From Galbibacter sp038433465 (lineage in GTDB: Bacteria; Bacteroidota; Bacteroidia; Flavobacteriales; Flavobacteriaceae): a DNA stretch of 64,000 bases. How positions within the stretch are numbered: the stretch's first letter is position 1; every line of letters starts with the position of its first letter. Under the pieces are notes generated by a model. That model saw nothing but the letters and a program-made list of their open reading frames with translations. It searched no databases and was not told where the DNA came from. A program made the translations under genes and the position numbers. Shown here one piece after another: positions 20,701-27,192 of the stretch. The stretch lies in NCBI RefSeq assembly GCF_038433465.1, contig NZ_JAESVF010000012.1, positions 1 to 64,000 of the forward strand, in the 5' to 3' direction.

Positions 20701-20996
20701 AAATAACGTGTTACAAACGCACCACCTATTATTAAAATAAACGACAAATGGAGTAACAACACTGGCCACTGCTCTTTTCTAAACAAACGATAGCGTTTAA
20801 TATTTCCGAGGAAATTTATCATAAATAATAGCATGATTATCTCAAACCATCGTGTGTTGTAAATCCAAATTTTGGAAGTTTCTGTACTGTACGAATTTTC
20901 AATAAATGTTCCAAGTGCCATTGCTACTGCAAAAACAACAAAAAGTATGGCCATTAATCGAGTGGAGAATAAAATTTTCTTTAGGGAGTCTAACAT
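17775..20996 (-). CDS. ccsBA: Fused cytochrome c maturation protein CcsBA (ResB-ResC, system II)
   Basis: The product is a 1,073-residue membrane protein. The N-terminal ResB/CcsB part has membrane helices around residues 10-105, a long periplasmic domain and a helix near 430-455. A His-rich segment (EEEHVHTDGEDEHIHI) lies near 515. The C-terminal CcsA part (about 790-1070) has multiple helices and the haem-handling WWD signature WGRYWGWDPKETW near 970-985. Flanking helices carry the expected histidines (LMIHVAVIVG, FVIHMRLVPG). The protein exports haem and ligates it to c-type apocytochromes outside the membrane. The fusion of both subunits is usual in Bacteroidota. It is transcribed alone. 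Confidence 0.93.
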   Translation of the reverse strand: MLDSLKKILFSTRLMAILFVVFAVAMALGTFIENSYSTETSKIWIYNTRWFEIIMLLFMINFLGNIKRYRLFRKEQWPVLLLHLSFILIIGGAFVTRYFGFEGAMPIREGETADYILTQQKYVSVFVDGEINGEPRRKALQDEIMISKEAVKTSLPWKSDFNGNPFTVSYAGFIEGAEEGLIASEDGETYLKIVEAGGGNRHDHYLKSGEVSSIHNILFALNKPTDGAINITIKDSISTIQSPFDGSFMRMADQFQGTLVQDSLQPLMYRSLYNTAGMQFVFPDPVIKGEYGVVEKEVKTPNDEDAIILNITANNETKQVKVLGGVGHLNEPKTVKIGDLEFHLSFGSIKKDLPFSVTLNDFVAEKYPGTEKGYSSFMSKVTVNDERSFDYDIYMNHILDHGGYRFFQSGFDPDEQGTILSVNHDFWGTWITYIGYFLLYAGLMGIMFFGKTRFKNLGEMLDKVRAKKANLTVLVLFLSFSYGFSQNIPMHGTIEHPEEQQVEEEHVHTDGEDEHIHITAPTKQQVDSILKSTIVPKEHATKFGELIIQDSQGRMKPVNTFASELVRKLTKSDSFEGLDANQVLLSMIQNPALWYNVDMIYITSKNDSIRTVIGVPKDQGYVKAVDFFEGVNYKLSPYLQDAYATNTPNQFQKGFKEFDLKLGLINQALGGEVLQIFPLPNDENHKWISATAFQKGEYKIKDSLYANFVDKSLSFYVMSLQQAKSTGDYSQADKIVEAFKQNQQNYGAEVLPSATKIKTEILYNKVNIFQELLIWYLIVGIVMFTAIIIQIFNDSKVLRKIILVCKIAIFLMFILQTAGLAARWYISGHAPWSDAYESVLYVAWSTMGLGLLFARKSDLTVAATAFVTAIILFGAHMNWLDPAIANLQPVLDSYWLMIHVAVIVGSYGPFTLGMILGVVTLFLMVFTNKKNKAKMDLSIQELTIINELALTVGLVMLTIGNFLGGQWANESWGRYWGWDPKETWALISIMVYAFVIHMRLVPGLRGKWTFNFASIVAYASIMMTYFGVNFYLSGLHSYASGDKVITPTFVYYAVAFVAVLAVVSYWRYKKINK

Positions 20997-21260
20997 TGGT
21001 CTTAAAAGATTTTTCTCAGTATGAGTTTAAGCTTAAAAACAAAGCCATATTTATATTTTCTATCAAACAACTCTTAAAAAATAGCGAAGTTTAATATGAT
21101 TATTTTTCAGTTGGCAAAAATAAGGTGTTTTTATTATTTTTTACGTTAAAAAAGCATTTTCTTAACCAACGTTTCTTTCCGTAAATCAACAGGGTTAAAT
21201 GCTTCTATATTTTAGAAAATTCCGTTATTAAAATCGCTTTCAATTGTGTATTTTAGCAAG

Positions 21261-22028
21261 ATGTTAAAAATTGTACTTCTTGGTGGCGGAAATGTAGCTC
21301 AGCATCTTTTGGAGGTGTTCTCCAAAACTCCAACTACAACAGTTGTTCAGTGCTACAACAGAAACCTATCTACTATTGAAAACTTTCAAAAACACACCGA
21401 AATCACTAATAATTTAGAGCAATTAAAGCCTGCCGATGTTTACATTATTGCCATTAAAGACGATGCAATTGCTGATTTTTCAAGAAGTCTGCCGTTAACA
21501 AACAAACTGGTGGTGCACACTTCTGGAAATGTACCTATGCTTACTTTAGCTGATAAAAACAGACGCGGTGTATTTTACCCGCTACAATCATTTTCAAAAG
21601 AAAAAGAAGTAAACTTTAGCAAGATTCCTATTTGTATTGAAGCTGAAAATGAAGCCGACTTAAAAACATTACAAACCCTTGCTGAAGCTATAAGTCAACA
21701 TGTTTACACTATTACTTCAGAACAACGAAAAACATTGCATGTTGGAGCTGTTTTTGTAAATAATTTTGTGAATCAACTATATCAAATTGGGAGTGAAATA
21801 TGTGAAGAAAACAAAATTCCTTTTGAAATTTTACAGCCACTTATTAGTGAAACTTCAGAAAAAATAAAAACACTCACACCGCTAGAAGCGCAAACAGGAC
21901 CTGCAAAAAGAGAAGACACGGCAACGATTAATTCGCACTTAAAATTATTAAAAAACGAAGATTTTAAAGATATTTACAAACTCATAACAAAAGTTATTAT
22001 CAAAACGCATGGAAGAGAAAAGTTATAA
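21261..22028 (+). CDS. DUF2520 / Rossmann-fold oxidoreductase-like protein
   Basis: The product is about 255 residues. I prefer Met at 21261 because the Rossmann motif VLLGGGNVAQHL follows directly; the frame stays open five codons upstream. N-terminal NAD(P)-binding fold (F420-dependent NADP reductase-like) and C-terminal all-helical DUF2520 domain (HVGAVFVNNFVNQLYQIGSEI, split here as HVGAVFVNNFVN and LYQIGSEI). The substrate is unknown. It overlaps the KdsC-like phosphatase gene by 20 bp, and Maf follows. This DUF2520-kdsC-maf order is common in Bacteroidota and suggests co-expression. Confidence 0.85.
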   Translation: MLKIVLLGGGNVAQHLLEVFSKTPTTTVVQCYNRNLSTIENFQKHTEITNNLEQLKPADVYIIAIKDDAIADFSRSLPLTNKLVVHTSGNVPMLTLADKNRRGVFYPLQSFSKEKEVNFSKIPICIEAENEADLKTLQTLAEAISQHVYTITSEQRKTLHVGAVFVNNFVNQLYQIGSEICEENKIPFEILQPLISETSEKIKTLTPLEAQTGPAKREDTATINSHLKLLKNEDFKDIYKLITKVIIKTHGREKL

Positions 22029-22539
22029 AGAATACCTCGAGCATATTACCACTTTTATTTTTGATGTTGATGGCGTTTTAACCGACGGAACCATTACCAT
22101 TACAACCGACGGACAATTATTACGAAGCATGAATGTAAAAGACGGTTATGCACTAAAAACGGCTTTAAACAAAGGCTATAATGTGTGTATAATTTCTGGC
22201 GGAAATAACGAAGGCGTTCGCGCCCGACTACGCGGATTAGGAATCACCGACATCCATTTGGGAGTTCATAACAAAATTGACACCCTCGACGAGTATTTTG
22301 ATATTTATAATATTAAAGCTGAAAATGCATTATATATGGGCGATGATATCCCAGATTACCATGTTATGAAAATGGTTGGAATGCCTTGTTGCCCAAATGA
22401 TGCTGTTGCTGAAATTAAAGAAATATCGAAGTATATTTCTCACAAACAAGGTGGAAAAGGTTGTGTTCGTGATGTAATCGAACAAGTTCTTAAAGTTCAA
22501 GGAAAATGGAACGATAGCTTTGACGCCAACTATGATTGA
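22009..22539 (+). CDS. KdsC-type HAD phosphatase (3-deoxy-D-manno-octulosonate 8-phosphate phosphatase family)
   Basis: The product has 176 residues. It has HAD motif I FDVDGVLTDG (Asp19 nucleophile, Asp21), motif II IISGG, and motif IV GDDIPD. It belongs to the C0-subclass (capless, tetrameric) shared by KdsC, which releases phosphate from KDO-8-phosphate in lipopolysaccharide core synthesis. The length matches the family. Translational coupling with the upstream gene is likely, given the 20-bp overlap. Related members act on other sugar phosphates, so the substrate is an inference. Confidence 0.85.
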   Translation: MEEKSYKEYLEHITTFIFDVDGVLTDGTITITTDGQLLRSMNVKDGYALKTALNKGYNVCIISGGNNEGVRARLRGLGITDIHLGVHNKIDTLDEYFDIYNIKAENALYMGDDIPDYHVMKMVGMPCCPNDAVAEIKEISKYISHKQGGKGCVRDVIEQVLKVQGKWNDSFDANYD

Positions 22540-22590
22540 TACAGTAACTAAATTTTAGTTTTTAAATCGTAATAAAACCAAACATACACC

Positions 22591-23184
22591 ATGATTTTAA
22601 ACGAAAAACTTAAAAATTACAACCTTATTTTAGCTTCTGGTTCTCCAAGAAGACAACAGTTTTTTAAAGATTTAGGATTGGAATTTGAAATCCGTTTAAA
22701 AGAGGTAGATGAAGTTTACCCAGAGCGTTTATACAAATACGAAATCTCCGATTATTTAGCGCAACTAAAAGCGCTACCGCACAAAGAAGAACTCAAAGAA
22801 AATGATATTTTAGTTACTTCAGACACTATTGTTTGGCATAACGAACAAGCGTTAGGGAAACCTAAAAACAAGGAGGAAGCTATTGCAATGTTAAAGTCTC
22901 AGTCTGGAAAAATGCACGAAGTGGTTAGTTCTGTTTGCTTTACAACAACCAAGCTCGAAAAAACTATAAACCACACTACAAAAGTATTTTTTAAAGAGCT
23001 TACCAACGAAGAAATAGACTATTACGTTACCAACTTTAAACCCTACGACAAAGCTGGTGCCTATGGAATTCAAGAATGGATTGGACAAATTGGTATTGAA
23101 AAAATTGAAGGCTCTTATTTTAACGTTGTGGGCATGCCTGTTTTTGAAGTGTATCGCACTTTAAACTCCATCATCGAATCCTAA
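22591..23184 (+). CDS. maf: Maf-family nucleoside triphosphate pyrophosphatase
   Basis: The product has 197 residues. The signature ASGSPRR (residues 15-21) is the phosphate-binding loop, and SDTIVW carries the catalytic Asp. GKPKNKEEA and DKAGAYGIQEWIG complete the family pattern. Maf proteins hydrolyse dTTP, UTP or modified pyrimidine nucleotides to the monophosphate and act in house-cleaning and septum-related control. The product has normal length, and the gene is 51 bp downstream of the KdsC-like gene. Confidence 0.92.
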   Translation: MILNEKLKNYNLILASGSPRRQQFFKDLGLEFEIRLKEVDEVYPERLYKYEISDYLAQLKALPHKEELKENDILVTSDTIVWHNEQALGKPKNKEEAIAMLKSQSGKMHEVVSSVCFTTTKLEKTINHTTKVFFKELTNEEIDYYVTNFKPYDKAGAYGIQEWIGQIGIEKIEGSYFNVVGMPVFEVYRTLNSIIES

Positions 23185-23264
23185 TTTTATCATAATAGTT
23201 TCGCTTCTGGTAAATTCCATTTGGAAGTATCTTATCTTTGTTTTTTTAAATATGTAAATTTTTT

Positions 23265-23804
23265 ATGACAGAATATATCAGTATTTACAGAGAAGAAATT
23301 ATAAAAACGCTAATCGCGATTGCCATTTTATTTTTAATTCGTTTTTTATTGTTTAAAACAGTTAAAAAAGTTGGTAAAATTGGTGATATCGACAGAAATA
23401 GAACTCTTCTTATTTTAAAATATTTCAACGTTTTTATTTTCACTATCGGCGCCATTGCAATTAGCTTTTTATGGGGTGTCGATTTTGAAGATTTAGGGCT
23501 ACTCTTCTCCTCTGCTTTTGCTGTTATTGGAGTTGCCTTTTTTGCTTCTTGGTCTATTTTGAGCAATGTAACTGCAGGGATAATTTTGTTCTTTTCATTT
23601 CCTTTTAAAATTGGCGACCGCATCCGTATTCAGGATAAAGACTTCCCTTCAGAAGCAATTATTGAAGACATAAAAGCATTTCATTTACACCTTCGTACCG
23701 ACGACGGCGAACTTATTACCTATCCAAACAGTTTAATGCTTCAAAAAGGAATTGTTGTAATCGACAAACCTCAAAGAGAAGACGAAGGTACAAGTACACT
23801 ATAA
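23265..23804 (+). CDS. Small MscS-family mechanosensitive channel
   Basis: The product has 179 residues. It has an N-terminal helix (TLIAIAILFLIRFLLF) and a second helix near 50-65. The MscS pore helix and beta-domain junction read GVAFFASWSILSNVTAG and FPFKIGDRI. The protein ends soon after the beta-domain (TYPNSLMLQKGI), so it lacks the long C-terminal cage of MscS. A -7 box TATCTTTG sits at 23233-23240. The stop codon is the first base triplet of a 98-bp repeat (23802-23899). A second, longer MscS protein lies at 38983-39900. Confidence 0.88.
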   Translation: MTEYISIYREEIIKTLIAIAILFLIRFLLFKTVKKVGKIGDIDRNRTLLILKYFNVFIFTIGAIAISFLWGVDFEDLGLLFSSAFAVIGVAFFASWSILSNVTAGIILFFSFPFKIGDRIRIQDKDFPSEAIIEDIKAFHLHLRTDDGELITYPNSLMLQKGIVVIDKPQREDEGTSTL

Positions 23805-23899
23805 GTTTGACTTCTTCTAAAGTTTGAATTGACCAACACTTCTATTTTTTCTGAAGAATATACTTCTAGGTAATTGACTAACTTCAGAAATTCTATCAA
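23802..23899. repeat. 98-bp direct repeat, left copy flanking the yefM-yoeB pair
   Basis: It is about 85-90 percent identical by eye to 24577-24675, with one 1-nt gap. Shared landmarks are acttcttctaaa, ttctattttttctgaag, taggtaattgactaacttc and agaaat-ctatcaa. It contains the inverted repeat TCTGAAG...CTTCAGA (23850-23856 with 23882-23888). The two copies are 775 bp apart and enclose exactly the toxin-antitoxin module. Confidence 0.85.
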
Positions 23900-23976
23900 T
23901 TATATTATTCAGTATATAAATTGTAAAATTCTACTGTAACTAACACTTAATCAAAAGTATTAGTAGCAATAAAAAA

Positions 23977-24012
23977 TTGCACACATCAAAAAATGTACAT
24001 ATATTTGTACAT
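23977..24012 (+). promoter_or_regulatory. yefM-yoeB promoter with TGTACA operator
   Basis: TTG at 23977-23979 and TATATTTG at 24000-24007 are 20 bp apart and form a Bacteroidota -33/-7 pair. The palindrome ATGTACA-N6-TGTACAT (23993-24012) covers the -7 box. TGTACA is the known operator core bound by YefM-YoeB in E. coli, so repression of this promoter by its own products is very likely. Confidence 0.8.
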
Positions 24013-24029
24013 CATAAAATACATTTATT

Positions 24030-24284
24030 ATGCAAATTACAACTGTATCCGACTTTAGAAAAGATATCAAAACTTATCTGGATAGAGTCGTAAAAAACTT
24101 TGAAACCTTAATTATCAATCGAGGTAAAGATTCAGGAATAGTGGTAATGTCATTACAAGAATACAATTCATTAATGGCTACAAACCATGAACTTTCCTCA
24201 AGGAAAAATGAAATGAGGTTAGATGCTGCCATCGAAAAACTCAAAAAAGGAGAATCTTTCGCTAAAGACCTTATCGAAGACTAA
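24030..24284 (+). CDS. yefM: YefM/Phd-family antitoxin
   Basis: The product has 84 residues. The N-terminal YefM/Phd fold (TTVSDFRKDIKTYLDRV, NRGKDSGIVVMSLQEYNSL) dimerises and binds DNA. The charged C-terminal tail (IEKLKKGESFAKDLIED) would wrap and inhibit the toxin. It lies 4 bp upstream of the YoeB-type toxin and behind a palindromic TGTACA operator over its -7 box, so it probably represses its own operon. The whole module is flanked by 98-bp direct repeats, a sign of mobility. Confidence 0.93.
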   Translation: MQITTVSDFRKDIKTYLDRVVKNFETLIINRGKDSGIVVMSLQEYNSLMATNHELSSRKNEMRLDAAIEKLKKGESFAKDLIED

Positions 24285-24288
24285 AACT

Positions 24289-24546
24289 ATGAAATATGTT
24301 TTTGTAGATGAGTCTTGGGAGGATTATCTGTACTGGCAGAAAATAGATAAAAGGAAATTGAAAAAAATCAATGAACTTTTAAAAGATATAGCCCGTAACC
24401 CTTTTGACGGAATTGGAAAACCAGAAGCTTTAAAACATAAGTACGCAGGATTCTGGTCTAGACGAATTGATAGTGAACATAGATTGATATATCAATACAA
24501 AGAAGGGGAAATCTTAATTGCAAAATGCAGGTTTCATTACGACTAA
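24289..24546 (+). CDS. yoeB: YoeB-type mRNA interferase toxin
   Basis: The product is 85 residues from ATG at 24289, 4 bp after the antitoxin stop. An open frame extends back to 24223, but that part overlaps the antitoxin. The residues known to be catalytic in E. coli YoeB occur at identical numbers: Glu46 (KPEAL), Arg65 (SEHRLIYQY), His83 and Tyr84 (RFHYD). YoeB cleaves mRNA in the ribosomal A site when antitoxin is degraded. All key residues are present, so it is probably active. Confidence 0.95.
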   Translation: MKYVFVDESWEDYLYWQKIDKRKLKKINELLKDIARNPFDGIGKPEALKHKYAGFWSRRIDSEHRLIYQYKEGEILIAKCRFHYD

Positions 24547-24576
24547 AATACTATCCTTAAAAATAAACAAGTAATG

Positions 24577-24675
24577 TAAATTTTACTTCTTCTAAAATTT
24601 GAATTGCACCAACATTTCTATTTTTTCTGAAGAGTATACTCCTAGGTAATTGACTAACTTCAGAAATACTATCAA
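24577..24675. repeat. 99-bp direct repeat, right copy flanking the yefM-yoeB pair
   Basis: Right partner of 23802-23899, beginning 31 bp after the yoeB stop. It retains the internal inverted repeat TCTGAAG...CTTCAGA and the shared core taggtaattgactaacttc. Confidence 0.85.
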
Positions 24676-24721
24676 CATTGTATAGTGAATAAAAGTTTTT
24701 TCACGAAGAAACACAATTCGT

Positions 24722-24729
24722 TATATTTG
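24722..24729 (+). promoter_or_regulatory. -7 box of the S9 peptidase gene
   Basis: TATATTTG matches TAnnTTTG, 29 bp before the ATG at 24759. No convincing -33 TTTG was seen. Confidence 0.5.
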
Positions 24730-24758
24730 ATTTTTCTCAACCTATTTACTCATCATAC

Positions 24759-27128
24759 ATGAAAAAAACAATACTCCTAAACCTCCTACTCCTTACTTGT
24801 TTAAGCACTTTTGCACAACAAAACAATCAATCACCACTTAGTATTCCGCAAATTATGCAGGGCGATGATTTTGTTGGAAACTTACCCTCCAATGCGTATT
24901 GGTCGTTAGATGGGAAAACAATCTACTTCGATTGGAATCCAGAAAATGCGTTTAGTGATTCGCTTTATAGCTACGCTGTTTCTTCCGAAGAAATAAAAAA
25001 AGTTTCGTTTATAGATGCCTATCATTTACCGTCTGCTTACGGAACTTTCAACAGCAATCGCACTAAAAAAATATACACTAAACACGGCGATTTATTTTTA
25101 GCTGATATTCCTTCAGGGAAAATTATACAAATTACGCAAACACAAGAACGCGAGAGTAATGCACACTTTACGCAAAACGAACAAAAAATTGCTTTCGTAA
25201 AAGATAAAAACATCTACACTTGGGATATTGCCACTGGAACAACCAAACAAATTACTGATTTTTCAGAAAAAAAAGCACCAAAAGAAGTTAAAAGAGATAC
25301 GAAAGATGAATGGTTGTATCAAGACCAAATTGCGCTTTTTGATGTTTTAAAAGAACGCAAAGCGAAAGAAGAACAAGCTGAAATTTTTGAAGAAAAAGAA
25401 TCATTGTTAAATCCGCTACCAATTTATACTGATGGGAAATTAATTTTCAATCAACAAATAAGTCCCGACGGAAGGTTTGTAACCTATTTAACAGTAAAAA
25501 GAGAAGACAATAAAGGAACTATTACACCTCATTTTGTTACCGAATCGGGTTATACCGAAGACCAACACACCCGTTCTAAAGTAGGAAACACACCAGATAC
25601 GTACGAACTTTTTGTATACGACACCAAAACTAGAAAGAATTATCCTGTCGCACTCGACAATCTAGAAGGACTTGATTATATACCTGAGTACACCAAAGAT
25701 TACCCAGACAAGCCTTATGAAAACGAAAACCGAATTGGATATATTAGTGGTCCTAATTGGAATTCAGATGGAACAAAAGCAGTTTTAGATATTATCGCCA
25801 ACGATTACAAAGACCGTTGGATTGTGCTTTTAAATACTGAAGATGGTACGGTAACAAACTTAAATCATCAACACAACAAAGCGTGGATTGCAGGCCCAGG
25901 AATTGGTGGATATAGAGGTGGCGACCTCGGTTGGATGCCCGACCAAAAAAGCATTTGGTTTCAATCGGAAGAAAGTGGATATTCTCATTTGTATACGCTC
26001 AATGTAAATTCTAAAAAGCAAAAAGCGTTAACATCGGGAGCATTCGAAATTTACGACCCACAAATTTCTTCTGATAAAAAACATTGGTATTTTTCTGCAA
26101 ATAAAAACCATCCTGGAGACCGACAATTTTACAGAATGCCACTCCAAGGCGGAAAGTTTGAACAGCTTACAGAAATGTCTGGAAGAAACGACGTAGTACT
26201 ATCGCCAGACGAAAAGTTAATGGCAATTCTATACTCGTATTCTAACAAACCAACCGAGTTGTTTATTCAAGAAAATCCTGTATTTAATCAAAATTCAAAG
26301 GCTAAGCTACTTACACATTCTACCACCAAAGCTTTTAATACTTACGCTTGGAAAGCTCCAGAAAACATCACTTTTAAAGCCTCTGATGGCGCCGAAGTGC
26401 ATGCGCGTTTGTACCAACCAAATACCGATGTGAAAAACAACGCCGCAATAATTTTTGTTCATGGCGCTGGATATTTACAAAATGCGCATAAATGGTGGAG
26501 TTCGTATTTTAGAGAGTACATGTTTCACAACTTTTTAGTGGATAATGGTTATACCGTTTTAGATATCGATTACCGAGGAAGCGCAGGCTATGGTGCCGAT
26601 TGGCGTACAGGCATATATCGACACATGGGTGGAAAAGATTTAAGTGACCAAGTGGATGGTGCTAATTTTATGGTGAATACACTCGGAATTGATAAAGAAA
26701 AAATTGGAATTTACGGAGGTTCTTATGGTGGTTTTATTACGCTTATGGCAATGTTTAACGAAGCTGAAACTTTTAAAGCTGGTGCAGCTATTCGTTCGGT
26801 TGGAGATTGGGCAGCTTACAACCATGGTTATACCGCACGCATTTTAAACACTCCTGCTACCGATAGTTTGGCATACCGAAGAAGTTCGCCTATTTATTTT
26901 GCTGATGGTTTAAAAGGCGATTTGCTTATTTTACACGGAATGGTAGACGACAATGTTCATTTCCAAGACATGGTTCGGCTATCTCAACGTCTTATTGAAC
27001 TCGGGAAAACAAATTGGGAAATGGCTGTATATCCTGTCGAAAGACATGGATTTACAAAACCGAGTAGTTGGACAGACGAATACTTGCGCATCTATAAATT
27101 GTTTAACAAAAGTTTACTAAACAATTAG
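24759..27128 (+). CDS. Secreted S9 family (DPP-IV-like) prolyl oligopeptidase
   Basis: The product has 789 residues with a signal peptide ending TFAQQ. The N-terminal beta-propeller of the DPP-IV type covers about 40-520. The C-terminal alpha/beta-hydrolase carries the complete triad: Ser655 in GGSYGGF, Asp730 or Asp731 in GMVDDN, and His763 in ERHGF. Such enzymes cut dipeptides, often after Pro or Ala, from peptides in the periplasm or outside the cell. It has its own -7 box. The next gene, also secreted, follows 64 bp later with a separate -7 box, so the two may be independently transcribed. Confidence 0.93.
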   Translation: MKKTILLNLLLLTCLSTFAQQNNQSPLSIPQIMQGDDFVGNLPSNAYWSLDGKTIYFDWNPENAFSDSLYSYAVSSEEIKKVSFIDAYHLPSAYGTFNSNRTKKIYTKHGDLFLADIPSGKIIQITQTQERESNAHFTQNEQKIAFVKDKNIYTWDIATGTTKQITDFSEKKAPKEVKRDTKDEWLYQDQIALFDVLKERKAKEEQAEIFEEKESLLNPLPIYTDGKLIFNQQISPDGRFVTYLTVKREDNKGTITPHFVTESGYTEDQHTRSKVGNTPDTYELFVYDTKTRKNYPVALDNLEGLDYIPEYTKDYPDKPYENENRIGYISGPNWNSDGTKAVLDIIANDYKDRWIVLLNTEDGTVTNLNHQHNKAWIAGPGIGGYRGGDLGWMPDQKSIWFQSEESGYSHLYTLNVNSKKQKALTSGAFEIYDPQISSDKKHWYFSANKNHPGDRQFYRMPLQGGKFEQLTEMSGRNDVVLSPDEKLMAILYSYSNKPTELFIQENPVFNQNSKAKLLTHSTTKAFNTYAWKAPENITFKASDGAEVHARLYQPNTDVKNNAAIIFVHGAGYLQNAHKWWSSYFREYMFHNFLVDNGYTVLDIDYRGSAGYGADWRTGIYRHMGGKDLSDQVDGANFMVNTLGIDKEKIGIYGGSYGGFITLMAMFNEAETFKAGAAIRSVGDWAAYNHGYTARILNTPATDSLAYRRSSPIYFADGLKGDLLILHGMVDDNVHFQDMVRLSQRLIELGKTNWEMAVYPVERHGFTKPSSWTDEYLRIYKLFNKSLLNN

Positions 27129-27171
27129 CAGTTGCCCACTCGAGCTACCAACAATTATTTTTATATTTGAT

Positions 27172-27179
27172 TTTATACC
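27172..27179 (+). promoter_or_regulatory. -7 box of the secreted PIG-L gene
   Basis: TATATTTG, 13 bp before the ATG at 27193. No clear -33 element is seen. Confidence 0.45.
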
Positions 27180-27192
27180 TAAAACACAAAGC

